A stretch of DNA of 64,000 nucleotides from DATKOF01 sp035524795 (GTDB lineage Bacteria; Pseudomonadota; Gammaproteobacteria; Burkholderiales; SG8-41): assembly GCA_035524795.1 (NCBI GenBank), contig DATKOF010000007.1, forward strand, positions 41,001-105,000, read 5' to 3'. The notes beneath the pieces were generated by a model. It made no database searches, was not told the origin of the DNA, and saw only the letters and a list, made by a program, of their open reading frames with translations. Position numbers and translations under genes: made by a program. Of the stretch, positions 7,275 through 16,520 are shown piece by piece (the stretch's first letter is position 1; each line of letters begins with the position of its first letter).

Positions 7275-8267
7275 ATGCATTGCACCGTCTTCATCTCCGG
7301 CCTGCTGCCGCTGCCGCCCGGCCTGCATCCGCGCGCGACTGCGCTTGAAACCCTGCTCGCGCGCGGCAACACCCGGACTGGCGAGGCGCTTGACCGCGCC
7401 GCCTGGCTGTGCCGGACGTTCGGCGTCCCCGCGCGCAACGACTGGCCGGTCGCGCCGCTGCTGCTGCGCGCCGACGGCGTCGATCCTGAAAACCATTTCT
7501 GGCTGCGCGCCGACCCGGTGCATCTGCAGCCCGGCCTCAATCGTCTGGTGCTGGCCGCCGCGATCGACGATCTCGGCAATGAGGAGGCCGCAGCGCTGGT
7601 CAACGCGCTGAACCGGCACTTCGCGCCCGACGGCGTCATCTTCGGCATCGCGCCCTCCGGCCGCTGGTATCTGCGCACCGCAGGTGCACCGGACATTGCG
7701 ACCACGCCGCTGGCGCAGGTCGTCGGCCACGACATCGATCCGCATCTGCCGCGCGGCCGCGACGCACTGACCTGGCACCGCATCATCAACGAAGCGCAGA
7801 TGGTGCTACACGCTCAGCCGGTGAACGCCGCGCGTGAAGCGCGCGGACTGCCGGCGATCAACAGTATCTGGCCGTGGGGCGGCGGCACGCTGCCGGTGCC
7901 GACCGCCTCACCGTACGCAGCGGTATTGAGCGACGATCCGCTGACACGCGCGCTGGCGGGAAACATCCACCGCGAACTGCCGGCCGACCTTGGCGCGTGG
8001 CTGGCGGAATCTCCCGCCGCTACAGCGCTGCTGGTATTCAGCGCGCTGGAACGCGCCGGCAGCGACCTCAATGCGTGGCAGGCCGCGGTGATGCAGACCG
8101 ACCGCGACGGGCTCGCGCCGCTGCTTGCGGCGCTGTACAGAAAGCAGATCACCGGCCTCCGGCTCGTCACCCCCGGCTCCGACCACTCGATCGAATCCGA
8201 AGCGCTGCCCGCGCACCGCTGGCGCTGGTGGCGACGCCAACGCCGCCTTGCCGACCTGCTGGCATGA
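7275..8267 (+). CDS. RpfE-type regulatory protein (phosphoglycerate mutase-like)
   Basis: 330-residue cytoplasmic protein of the family called RpfE in Xanthomonas, where the gene sits beside recJ and prfB as it does here. Recognisable stretches are FWLRADPVHLQPGLNRLVL (typical of the family), WPWGGG (about residues 198-203) and the C-terminal HSIESEALPAHRWRWWRR. The biochemical role is not established, and the family name comes from pathogenicity-factor genetics rather than a known reaction. It overlaps recJ by four bases (ATGA), so the two are translationally coupled. It is divergent from lolC with about 70 bases between them. Confidence 0.75.
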   Translation: MHCTVFISGLLPLPPGLHPRATALETLLARGNTRTGEALDRAAWLCRTFGVPARNDWPVAPLLLRADGVDPENHFWLRADPVHLQPGLNRLVLAAAIDDLGNEEAAALVNALNRHFAPDGVIFGIAPSGRWYLRTAGAPDIATTPLAQVVGHDIDPHLPRGRDALTWHRIINEAQMVLHAQPVNAAREARGLPAINSIWPWGGGTLPVPTASPYAAVLSDDPLTRALAGNIHRELPADLGAWLAESPAATALLVFSALERAGSDLNAWQAAVMQTDRDGLAPLLAALYRKQITGLRLVTPGSDHSIESEALPAHRWRWWRRQRRLADLLA

Positions 8268-9961
8268 CGCTCAACATCAAGGTCCGCGTGCCGCCCGCCG
8301 CCGCCGTCGCCGCGCTGACCGATGGCGGCGTTGATCCGCTGCTTGCGCGCATATACGCCGCGCGCGGCATCGTCTCGCCGCAACAGCTGGCAACCGGCAC
8401 CGGCGGCCTGCTGCCGCCGGAGCGCATGCACAACCTCGAACGGATGGCGGCGCTGCTCGCCGACGCGATCGCAGCCGGAAAAAAACTGCTGATCGTCGCC
8501 GATTACGACGCCGACGGCGCGACCGCATGTGCGGTCGGCATCCGCGCACTGCGCGCGTTCGGCGCGCGCGTCGATTATCTGGTGCCGAACCGCTTCGAGT
8601 ACGGTTACGGTCTGACGCCGGAGATTGTCGAGCTCGCGCACCGCGAAAAGAATCCTGATCTGCTGATCACGGTGGACAACGGCATCGCCAGCGTCGACGG
8701 TGTCGCCACCGCCAACCGGCTCGGCATGCGCGTGCTGGTCACCGACCATCATCTGCCCGGCGCGCAGCTGCCGGATGCGCTGTGCATCATCAACCCGAAT
8801 CAGGCCGGTTGCGGCTTTCCGAGCAAAAATCTGGCCGGCGTCGGCGTGATGTTCTACCTGATGCTTGCACTGCGCGCGGAACTGAGAAAACGCGGCGCGT
8901 TCGACGGGAAAACGGGACCCAATCTGAGCGCACTGCTAGACCTGGTTGCGCTCGGCACCGTCGCCGATGTCGTCAAACTCGACGACAACAACCGGATCCT
9001 CGTGCAGCAGGGCCTGCAGCGGATGCGCGCCGGCAGGACCTGGCCCGGCATCGCGGCGCTGATGAAAGTCGCGGGCCGCGATCCGGCGAAAACTTCGACC
9101 TACGATCTCGGCTTCGTACTCGGTCCGCGGCTTAACGCCGCCGGCCGCCTCGAAGACATGGCGCTCGGCATCGAGTGCCTGATCACCGACGACGTGGCGA
9201 CCGCCGAGCGCTGCGCGAGCGAGCTCGACCGCATCAATCGCGAACGGCGTTTGATCGAGAACGACATGCATGCCGACGCGCTGGCGGTTCTCGGACAGTT
9301 GCCGCAGACCGACAGCTACAGCCTGAGCCTGTTCGACGCCGGCTGGCATCCGGGAGTGATCGGCATCCTCGCTTCGCGCATCCGCGAGCGGCTGCACCGG
9401 CCGGTGATCGCGTTCGCGCCGGGCAGCAACGGCGAGATCAAGGGTTCCGGCCGCTCGATTCCGGCGCTGCACCTGCGCGACGCGCTCGACCTCGTCGCCA
9501 AGCGCGATCCCGGTCTGCTGCTCAAATTCGGCGGTCACGCGGCGGCGGCCGGACTGACGCTGCGTGCCGGCGACTTCGAACGCTTCCGCGACGCGTTCGA
9601 GGCGGCCGCGTGCGAACTGCTGTCGCCGGCCGACCTCGAGCGCGTGATCGAAACCGACGGCGCACTCGCGCCGGAACTGATGACGCTGGAAAACGCGGCA
9701 CTGCTCGAACGGGTGGTATGGGGCCAGGGTTTTCCGCCGCCGACGTTTGACGGCGAGTTCGTCGTCGTCCGCCAGCGCGTGGTCGGCGAGCGTCATATGA
9801 AGCTGCGCGTCGCGTGCGGCGGCCGCGAATTCGACGCGATGCTGTTTGCGCGCGCGGAACCGCTGCCGCCGCGCGTGCGCACGGTCTATCGCCTCGCCAG
9901 CAACGAGTACAATGGACAGCGCAGCGTGCAATTGACGATCGAACAATGGGAAGCACTTTGA
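8264..9961 (+). CDS. recJ: Single-stranded-DNA-specific 5'-3' exonuclease RecJ
   Basis: 565-residue DHH-family exonuclease acting in recombination and mismatch repair. The N-terminal phosphoesterase motifs are DYDADG (80-85), ITVDNGI and VTDHHLPG; the DHHA1 domain carries LGPRLNAAGRLEDM, WHPGVIGILASR and LLKFGGHAAAAGL. The OB-fold C-terminus ends in QLTIEQWEAL, the usual ending. The ATG at 8264 overlaps the stop of the previous gene, and the longer upstream frame is only shadow. The C-terminus overlaps the start of the next gene. Confidence 0.96.
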   Translation: MTLNIKVRVPPAAAVAALTDGGVDPLLARIYAARGIVSPQQLATGTGGLLPPERMHNLERMAALLADAIAAGKKLLIVADYDADGATACAVGIRALRAFGARVDYLVPNRFEYGYGLTPEIVELAHREKNPDLLITVDNGIASVDGVATANRLGMRVLVTDHHLPGAQLPDALCIINPNQAGCGFPSKNLAGVGVMFYLMLALRAELRKRGAFDGKTGPNLSALLDLVALGTVADVVKLDDNNRILVQQGLQRMRAGRTWPGIAALMKVAGRDPAKTSTYDLGFVLGPRLNAAGRLEDMALGIECLITDDVATAERCASELDRINRERRLIENDMHADALAVLGQLPQTDSYSLSLFDAGWHPGVIGILASRIRERLHRPVIAFAPGSNGEIKGSGRSIPALHLRDALDLVAKRDPGLLLKFGGHAAAAGLTLRAGDFERFRDAFEAAACELLSPADLERVIETDGALAPELMTLENAALLERVVWGQGFPPPTFDGEFVVVRQRVVGERHMKLRVACGGREFDAMLFARAEPLPPRVRTVYRLASNEYNGQRSVQLTIEQWEAL

Positions 9962-11226
9962 ACTTCGGCGAACTGTTCGACAATGCAGGACTCGACCTGC
10001 TGCCGGCGTTCGCGACCAGCCTTGCGATCGGCCTGCTGATCGGGCTCGAGCGCGAACGCCATCCGAACGCGAAGGCCGGCCTGCGCACGATCGCATTGAC
10101 CTCGCTGTTCGGCACGCTGACTGCGCTGCTCGGCGCGGCCACCGCCACGCCGTGGCTGCCGGCCGCCGGCCTGCTCGCAGTCGGCGCGATGATCGTTGCC
10201 GTCTACTTCGGCGAACCGGACGGCACCGCCCAGGGCGATCCCGGCACCACCACGGTGATCGCAGTGCTGCTCGCCTACGGCCTCGGCATGCTGGTCTATC
10301 TGGAACACGGCAACCTCGCAATCGCGCTCGCGATCATCATCACCGCGCTGCTCTACTTCAAGCCGGAACTGCGCGGCATTCTGCAGCACTTCAGCCGCCA
10401 CGACCTGCTTGCGGTGCTGCAGTTCGCGGCGCTGACTTTCGTCGTGCTGCCGGTGCTGCCCGACCGCGGCTACGGGCCGTACGGCGCGCTCAATCCGCAC
10501 CGGATCTGGCTGATGGTGGTGCTGATCTCCGGGCTGAGCCTGACCGGCTACATCGCGCTGAAGCTGGCGGGCGGCCGGCGCAGCGCGATCATGCTCGGCA
10601 TTTCCGGCGGCCTGGTGTCGACCACCGCGATTACTCTGCTGTTCTCGCGCCTCGGCCGCGACAGGAGCGCGGTGCCGCTGGCGGCGCGCGTGATCATCAT
10701 CGCCAACCTCGCGCTGCTGGTGCGGCTCGCTGTGCTGACCGCGGTCGCCGGACGCGACCTGCTGCCGCATCTGCTGCCGGTGCTGGGTCTCGCGCTGTTC
10801 GCCGGCGTGGCCGCGGTCGCGCTGCGGCCGCGCCTGACGCTGCATCACGACCTGCCACCACCGCGCACCGCCAATCCGATGGAGCTGCGCACCGCGCTCG
10901 GTTTCGGCCTGCTGTTCGGCGTCGTGCTGTTCGTCTCCGCCTGGCTGACCGATGTCGCCGGCAACCGCGGCCTCTATATCGGAGCGCTGATCGCCGGTCT
11001 GCCCGACGTCGACGCGATCACGCTCTCCGTGCTGCGGCTGCACGAGGTCGGCAGCGTGCCGCCGGCGACTGCGGTCACTGCGATCGTGCTTGCGCTGCTG
11101 GCCAATCAGACGACCAAGCTGCTGCTGGTGGCAGCACTCGGCGGCGCGCGGCTGTTCCGTTCCTGCGCGCTGCCGCTGGCGGCGACGGGCATCACCGCGG
11201 TCGCCGCCAGCGCGCTGCTCGCCTGA
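9946..11226 (+). CDS. MgtC/SapB-DUF4010 family membrane protein
   Basis: 426-residue multi-pass inner-membrane protein. The N-terminal MgtC-like part shows FATSLAIGLLIGLERERHP and LRTIALTSLFGTLTALLG. The C-terminal DUF4010 part shows LISGLSLTGYIALKLAG, GISGGLVSTTAITLLFSR and LYIGALIAGLPDVDAITLS. MgtC domains are linked to magnesium limitation and acid survival in pathogens, but no function is known for this long form. The start at 9946 overlaps the last codons of recJ; a longer open frame upstream is read-through of the recJ region. Confidence 0.8.
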   Translation: MGSTLNFGELFDNAGLDLLPAFATSLAIGLLIGLERERHPNAKAGLRTIALTSLFGTLTALLGAATATPWLPAAGLLAVGAMIVAVYFGEPDGTAQGDPGTTTVIAVLLAYGLGMLVYLEHGNLAIALAIIITALLYFKPELRGILQHFSRHDLLAVLQFAALTFVVLPVLPDRGYGPYGALNPHRIWLMVVLISGLSLTGYIALKLAGGRRSAIMLGISGGLVSTTAITLLFSRLGRDRSAVPLAARVIIIANLALLVRLAVLTAVAGRDLLPHLLPVLGLALFAGVAAVALRPRLTLHHDLPPPRTANPMELRTALGFGLLFGVVLFVSAWLTDVAGNRGLYIGALIAGLPDVDAITLSVLRLHEVGSVPPATAVTAIVLALLANQTTKLLLVAALGGARLFRSCALPLAATGITAVAASALLA

Positions 11227-11237
11227 CGCGCGTCCTG

Positions 11238-11243
11238 TATAAT
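11238..11243 (+). promoter_or_regulatory. Perfect -10 box upstream of prfB
   Basis: TATAAT, 25 bases before the prfB ATG, between the end of the DUF4010 gene and prfB. The -35 region is poor. It would give prfB-lysS their own promoter. Confidence 0.5.
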
Positions 11244-11268
11244 CGGCGCTTTTCCGGAAACGATCTCG

Positions 11269-12373
11269 ATGGAAGCCGAACAGCTCAACGCCATCGCGCG
11301 GCGCCTGCACGATCTCGATCAGCGCAACGCCGAATTGCGGAGGTATCTTTGACTTCGAAGCCAGTCAGCAACGCCTCGCTGAAATCATCAGGCTGAGCGA
11401 AGACCCGGCGGTGTGGAGCGACGCCAGGCGCGCACAGGAACTCGGCCGCGAACGCAAGACGCTCGAAGCGCTGGTGCTGAAGATGGAGCGCCTCGACCGC
11501 GACCTGCATGACACCGCCGAGTTGCTCGAAATGGCGCGCGCCGACAACGACGACGCGGCGCTTGCAGCAATCGCCGCCGACAGCGTCACGCTCGAAAAGA
11601 CCGTCGCCGAGATCGAGTTCCGGCGCATGTTCGCCAACCCGCTCGATCCGAACAACTGCTTCGTCGACATCCAGGCCGGCTCCGGCGGCACCGAGGCGCA
11701 GGACTGGGCGCAGATACTGGAACGGATGTATCTGCGTTACTGCGAACGCAAGGGTTTCAAGGTCGAGGTGCTCGAGGAATCGCCGGGTGAAGTCGCCGGC
11801 ATCAAGAGTGTTTCGCTGAAGGTCAACGGCGATTATGCCTATGGCCTGTTGCGCACTGAAAGCGGCGTGCACAGACTGGTGCGCAAATCCCCGTTCGATT
11901 CGAACAACCGCCGCCATACCTCGTTCGCCAGCGTGTTCGTCTATCCCGAAATCGACGAAACGATCGAGGTCGAGATCAACCCGGCCGATCTGCGCATCGA
12001 CACTTTCCGCGCGTCGGGCGCCGGCGGTCAGCACGTCAACAAGACCGATTCGGCGGTGCGCATCACGCACAATCCCACCGGCATCGTCGTGCAGTGTCAG
12101 AACGACCGTTCGCAGCATCGCAACCGCGCCGAGGCGATGGCAATGCTGAAGGCGCGTCTCTACGAACTCGAGCTGCGCAAACGCAACGAGGAAAAAATGG
12201 CGATGGAGGAAAGCAAGACCGACATCGGCTGGGGCCATCAGATCCGCTCCTACGTGCTCGACCAGTCGCGGATCAAGGATCTGCGCACCGGCGTCGAAAT
12301 CGGCAACACCCAGGCAGTGCTCGATGGCGACCTCGACGATTTCATCGAGGCCAGCCTGAAACAGGGCGTCTGA
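11269..12373 (+). CDS. prfB: Peptide chain release factor 2, with programmed +1 frameshift
   Basis: RF2 (367 residues after the shift) terminates translation at UGA and UAA. The first frame starts ATGGAAGCCGAACAGC at 11269 and reaches an in-frame TGA at codon 28 (11350-11352), in the context CGG-AGG-TAT-CTT-TGA-C. A Shine-Dalgarno-like GGAGG just before CTT and the C after the TGA are the classical RF2 autoregulatory signal. Reading then resumes at GAC (11351). The stop-recognition tripeptide SPF (VRKSPFDSNNRR) and the catalytic GGQ loop (ASGAGGQHVNKTDSAVR) are intact. lysS follows after two bases. Confidence 0.97.
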
Positions 12374-12375
12374 CG

Positions 12376-13881
12376 ATGAGCGACGAACCGATTCCGCCGC
12401 CGGACGAGAACGAGAACCATGTGATCGCCGAGCGCCGCGCCAAGCTGCAGGCGCTGCACGAACAGGGCAACGCCTACCCCAACGATTTCAGTCGCAACGA
12501 TCTGGCCGCGGCGCTGCACGAAACATACGGCGGCCGCGACCACGACTGGTTCGAAGCGAATCCGGTCGCGGTCACCGTCGCCGGCCGCATCATGCTGAAG
12601 CGCGTGATGGGCAAGGCCAGCTTCGCGACAATCCGCGACATGAGCGGCGACCTCCAGCTTTATCTGAACGACGGCGACACCGGCGCGGAGCAGCACGCGG
12701 CGTTCAAGCATTACGACATCGGCGACATCATCGGCGCCGCGGGCACGCTGTTCAAGACGAAAAAAGGCGAGTTGACGGTGCGCGTCAAACGTGTGCGCCT
12801 GCTTGCCAAGTCGTTGCGGCCGCTGCCGGAGAAATTCCACGGCCTGACCGATCAGGAACAGCGCTACCGCCAGCGCTATCTCGACCTGATCGCGAACGCC
12901 GATTCACGGCAGGTATTCATGCTGCGCTCGCGGATCATCCAGGCGATCCGCAATTTCCTGCTCGCGCAGGGCTACCTCGAAGTCGAGACGCCGATGATGC
13001 ATCCGATTCCCGGCGGCGCGGCGGCGCGGCCGTTCGTGACCCATCACAACGCGCTCGATATGGACCTCTATCTGCGGATCGCACCCGAGCTCTACCTGAA
13101 GCGGCTGGTCGCCGGCGGTTTCGAGCAGGTGTTCGAGATCAACCGCAGTTTCCGCAACGAGGGCATCTCGACCCGCCATAATCCCGAATTCACGATGCTC
13201 GAGTTCTACGCCGCCTACCGCGACTATGAATACCTGATGACGTTCATCGAGCAGCTGCTGCGCGACACCGTGCAGACCGCGCTTGGCGGCACACAGATCG
13301 CCTACCAGGGGCGCACCATCGATTTCGGCAAGCCATTTGCACGGCTGCGCATCACCGAGGCATTGCGGAAATATCACCCGGAATTCAGCGACGCGATGCT
13401 GAACGACCGCGCCGCACTGACCGAGAAACTGAAAACCCTCGGCATCCCGTTCCGCGCTCAGGACGGTATCGGCGGACTGCAACTGACGCTGTTCGAGAAC
13501 ACGGTCGAGTCCGAACTGTTCGAGCCGACCTACATCTACCATTACCCGGCCGAGGTGTCGCCGCTGGCGCGCCGCAGCGACCGCGACCCGGAATTCACCG
13601 ACCGCTTCGAGCTCTATATCGCCGGACGCGAGATCGCCAACGGTTTTTCGGAACTGAACGACCCCGAGGACCAGGCCACGCGCTTCGCCGAGCAGGCGAA
13701 ACAGAAGGAAGCCGGCAACCCGGAGGCGATGCACTACGACGCCGACTACATCCGCGCGCTCGAATACGGATTGCCGCCGACCGCCGGCACCGGCATCGGC
13801 ATCGACCGGCTGGTGATGCTGCTGACCGACCGCGCGTCGATCCGCGACGTGATTCTGTTTCCTCTGCTGCGGCCGGAATAG
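12376..13881 (+). CDS. lysS: Lysyl-tRNA synthetase, class II
   Basis: 501-residue cytoplasmic enzyme that charges tRNA-Lys. The N-terminal OB-fold anticodon-binding domain shows VAGRIMLKRVMGKASFATIRD. Class II motif 2 is EINRSFRNEGISTRHNPEF and motif 3 is GTGIGIDRLVMLLTD. The length is that of the bacterial family. It is cotranscribed with prfB, an arrangement shared with Escherichia coli and Xanthomonas. The start ATG lies two bases after the prfB stop. Confidence 0.97.
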   Translation: MSDEPIPPPDENENHVIAERRAKLQALHEQGNAYPNDFSRNDLAAALHETYGGRDHDWFEANPVAVTVAGRIMLKRVMGKASFATIRDMSGDLQLYLNDGDTGAEQHAAFKHYDIGDIIGAAGTLFKTKKGELTVRVKRVRLLAKSLRPLPEKFHGLTDQEQRYRQRYLDLIANADSRQVFMLRSRIIQAIRNFLLAQGYLEVETPMMHPIPGGAAARPFVTHHNALDMDLYLRIAPELYLKRLVAGGFEQVFEINRSFRNEGISTRHNPEFTMLEFYAAYRDYEYLMTFIEQLLRDTVQTALGGTQIAYQGRTIDFGKPFARLRITEALRKYHPEFSDAMLNDRAALTEKLKTLGIPFRAQDGIGGLQLTLFENTVESELFEPTYIYHYPAEVSPLARRSDRDPEFTDRFELYIAGREIANGFSELNDPEDQATRFAEQAKQKEAGNPEAMHYDADYIRALEYGLPPTAGTGIGIDRLVMLLTDRASIRDVILFPLLRPE

Positions 13882-13945
13882 CCGCAGGTCATCCTGAAGG
13901 CACCGGCACCGCCTCCGCCAGCGTCATCGATTCCGAGCATTTCAG

Positions 13946-14605
13946 CTAAAGCAGGCCGATCGCCCTCGACACCAGAAGCGCCACGATGACGAGCGAAATC
14001 AGCGCCTGAATCATCGTCAATATTTTCGCCCATCGCGAGAGCACCGGCGTGTCGGTCGGCGAAAAAGCGGTGCTCGTATTGAAAGCGATGAACAGGTAAT
14101 CGATGAACTGCGGCGCCCATCGTGTCCTGGACGACAGGTCGCCCCTGTACTGGGTCATTTGAGGGAATAGAAATGATCCTTCGGCATGCACATCACGGCG
14201 ATCGCGCCGATGCGGGCCCCCGGCATCCAATCGCCAGTACCAAAGCGAAAAAACGACAACATTGGTAATCCAGAGCAGTCCGGCGGAACGCAGAAGTTCG
14301 GTAGCGGATTCCTTGTGTTGCGGCAGCGCTTTTATCAGCAGGAACAGAGAAAATATGAGGGCGATCGTAATGATGCCGTTTACGATATACCCCAGAACCC
14401 GATTCAGCCGGTCACGGCCGATGTAATGGGAGATCAGCAGCGGCACCAGCAGGGCACTGACGGCAACCAGCACCAGCCAGCCCGGCCCCATGACCAGATA
14501 TTCGGGCAACGCAGTATAGATGCCGCCCACCGCCAGCAGCGCGACGATGGCCGGCCAGCGCGGTTCATGAAAAACAGCCGCTCCCGACGACGGTGTCTTC
14601 ATCAT
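13946..14605 (-). CDS. DUF1345-like membrane protein
   Basis: 219-residue inner-membrane protein with about five or six hydrophobic segments: three near the N-terminus (IVALLAVGGIYTAL; WLVLVAVSALLVPLLIS; YIVNGIITIALIFSLFLLI), one in the middle (GLLWITNVVVFSLWYW) and a C-terminal one. The end has FIDYLFIAFNTSTAFSPTDT before the last helix, resembling the FDFLYFSFTIGMT-type motif of DUF1345 and the pore region of two-helix ion channels. The function is unknown. It converges on lysS and stands alone. The assignment to DUF1345 is by resemblance only. Confidence 0.6.
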   Translation of the reverse strand: MMKTPSSGAAVFHEPRWPAIVALLAVGGIYTALPEYLVMGPGWLVLVAVSALLVPLLISHYIGRDRLNRVLGYIVNGIITIALIFSLFLLIKALPQHKESATELLRSAGLLWITNVVVFSLWYWRLDAGGPHRRDRRDVHAEGSFLFPQMTQYRGDLSSRTRWAPQFIDYLFIAFNTSTAFSPTDTPVLSRWAKILTMIQALISLVIVALLVSRAIGLL

Positions 14606-14731
14606 TGAAGCAGATGCATCATTCGCTGAGAGCTTCTCCCGCTGATTTCAATCAACGCGGCACGATGGTCATGGTGGACACGGAAATCCGGCGGCGCGAT
14701 GCACGCGGGCGCACCAACCGCGCTGCGCCGC

Positions 14732-15535
14732 CTACTCGCTGCCCTCGTTCCAGATCTGCCACCAGCGCTTGCCGCTCGGCACTTCGCCCTTCAGGTATTT
14801 GCTGTCGGGAAAATTTGTCTTCATCACGCGCTCGGCGTCGTTGCGCAGATCGGTCAATCCGAGCGCGTCATAGGCCTTGACCAGGATCAGCAGCCCTTCT
14901 TCGTTGGCCGGCGCCTGCGGATATTCCTTCAGCGAATACTGGACGCGGTTGGCCGCGCCGACGTAGGCGCCGCGCCTCAGATAGTAGCGCGCAACGTGGA
15001 TTTCGTACGAGGCCAGCGCGTCGACCAGGTAATGCATGTGCTGGATCGCGTCCGGCGCATATTTGCTGTTCGGAAAACGCGTCGCCAGATCCTTGAACCC
15101 TTCGAACGCCTCGCGCGCAGCCTTGGGATCGCGCTCGGTCGGATCCTGACCGATGTAGGAAGAAAGAAATCCCAGATCGCCGTTGAAATGGCACAGCGCC
15201 TTCAGGTAGTAGGCGTAGTCCACCGCCGGATTGTTCGGGTGCAGCTTGATGAAGCGTTCGATCGCGTTGATCGCCGCTTCGGTATCGCCGCTTTTGTACT
15301 CCGCATAAGCGAGGTCGATCTGCGCCTGGATCGCGAACCGGCTGTAGGGGTAGCGGATCTCGATCTGCTGATAGTACTTGATCGCCTTGTCCCAGTCGTG
15401 TTTGTCCATCGCTATCTTGGCTTCGCTGAAGAACTTGTCGTCTTTCCAGTTCTCGGTCTCGTCAGCCTTGTTTTTCAGCATGCCGCACGCGGCGAGACAC
15501 AACGCGAGAAATATCGCTAAACTAGCCCGCTTCAT
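14732..15535 (-). CDS. bamD: Outer-membrane assembly lipoprotein BamD
   Basis: 267-residue lipoprotein of the Bam complex, which folds beta-barrel proteins into the outer membrane. The signal peptide MKRASLAIFLALCLAAC ends in a lipobox with Cys17. Five TPR-like repeats follow; recognisable pieces are AKIAMDKHDWDKAIKYYQQ, RYPYSRFAIQAQIDLAYAEY and FIKLHPNNPAVDYAYYLKAL. The length matches the family. Its start codon is interleaved with that of the divergent rluD, and a TATAAT box 27 bases upstream is its likely promoter. Confidence 0.96.
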   Translation of the reverse strand: MKRASLAIFLALCLAACGMLKNKADETENWKDDKFFSEAKIAMDKHDWDKAIKYYQQIEIRYPYSRFAIQAQIDLAYAEYKSGDTEAAINAIERFIKLHPNNPAVDYAYYLKALCHFNGDLGFLSSYIGQDPTERDPKAAREAFEGFKDLATRFPNSKYAPDAIQHMHYLVDALASYEIHVARYYLRRGAYVGAANRVQYSLKEYPQAPANEEGLLILVKAYDALGLTDLRNDAERVMKTNFPDSKYLKGEVPSGKRWWQIWNEGSE

Positions 15536-15554
15536 GAAAATCGCTCCGAAATTG

Positions 15555-16520
15555 ATGCCCGATTATAGCCGATCGATCGTCGCAGCCGAGACGATCGAAC
15601 TGACGCTGCCGCACCACTGCGCCGGGCAACGACTGGATCAGGCATTGTCACTATTGTTGCCGCAGTATTCACGCAGCCGGCTCGCGCGCTGGATACGCGA
15701 TGGCCAGGTCGAGCTCGACGGCCGGGCCGCGCTGCCCAAAGCCAAAATGTACGGCGGCGAGAAAATAAGGATCGCGCCGCTGCCCGACCCGTCCGCGACC
15801 GCCGCGCAGCCGGAAGCGATCGCGCTCGACGTCGTCTACGAGGACGACGCGCTGCTGGTCGTCAACAAGCCGGCTGGCCTCGTTGTCCATCCCGGCAGCG
15901 GCAACTGGAGCGGCACGCTGCTCAACGCGCTGCTCGCGCACGCGCCGGCGCTCGCCGCGCTGCCGCGCGCTGGCATCGTGCACCGGCTCGACAAGGACAC
16001 CAGCGGCCTGCTGGTCGTCGCCAAGACGCTCGAAGCGCAGACCAGTCTGGTGCGCCAGCTGCAGGCGCGCAGCGTCAAACGCGAATATTTCGCGCTGGCA
16101 CACGGCAAGATCGTGCGCGGCGGCAGCATCGAAGCGCCGATCGGCCGTCATCCGGCTCGGCGCACGCGGATGGCGGTCACCGCGCGTGGCAAGCCGGCAA
16201 CCACGCATTACGAAATTCTGCGCCGCTACCCGCATGCGACGCTGCTGCGCTGCCGGCTCGAAACCGGCCGCACCCATCAAATCCGCGTCCATCTGCAGTC
16301 GATCGGCCATCCGCTGGTCGGCGATCCGGCCTATGGCCGCCGCGCTCATTCACGTGATGGGGCCGGCGCCGATCCGCTGCTCACCGCCTTTCCGCGGCAG
16401 GCGCTGCATGCACAACGCCTCGAACTGATCCATCCTGCAAGCGGCAAACGCGTTGCCTGGGAGGCGCCGCTGCCGCCGGATTTAGAGGCACTGCTCGCCG
16501 CGCTCGACACGCAAAAGTGA
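15555..16520 (+). CDS. rluD: 23S rRNA pseudouridine synthase RluD
   Basis: 321-residue enzyme that makes pseudouridines in helix 69 of 23S rRNA. The N-terminal S4 domain reads GQRLDQALSLLLPQYSRSRL. The catalytic motif HRLDKDTSGLLVVAKT carries the nucleophilic Asp. Downstream are THQIRVHLQSIGHPLVGDPAYG and FPRQALHAQRLELIHP, typical of RluA-family enzymes. Two in-frame ATGs are possible, 15534 and 15555; the second is preferred because the first overlaps the bamD start codon itself. The last bases overlap the GTG start of pgeF. Confidence 0.95.
   Translation: MPDYSRSIVAAETIELTLPHHCAGQRLDQALSLLLPQYSRSRLARWIRDGQVELDGRAALPKAKMYGGEKIRIAPLPDPSATAAQPEAIALDVVYEDDALLVVNKPAGLVVHPGSGNWSGTLLNALLAHAPALAALPRAGIVHRLDKDTSGLLVVAKTLEAQTSLVRQLQARSVKREYFALAHGKIVRGGSIEAPIGRHPARRTRMAVTARGKPATTHYEILRRYPHATLLRCRLETGRTHQIRVHLQSIGHPLVGDPAYGRRAHSRDGAGADPLLTAFPRQALHAQRLELIHPASGKRVAWEAPLPPDLEALLAALDTQK
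15562..15567 (-). promoter_or_regulatory. -10 box of the bamD promoter, inside the start of rluD
   Basis: TATAAT on the minus strand, 27 bases upstream of the bamD ATG, followed by a GGAG ribosome site eight bases before the ATG. The -35 region is weak. The box lies within the first codons of rluD on the other strand. Confidence 0.5.

Noticed and set aside
7202..7789. N-terminal extension of the LolC frame
   Set aside because: The extension is antisense to the RpfE-like gene and the family start MQPYELF at 7201 is unambiguous.
14642..14655. FNR-like box CTGAT-TTCA-ATCAA before the DUF1345-like gene
   Set aside because: It lies only about 43 bases from the start codon, too close for an activating site, and one such match is expected by chance.
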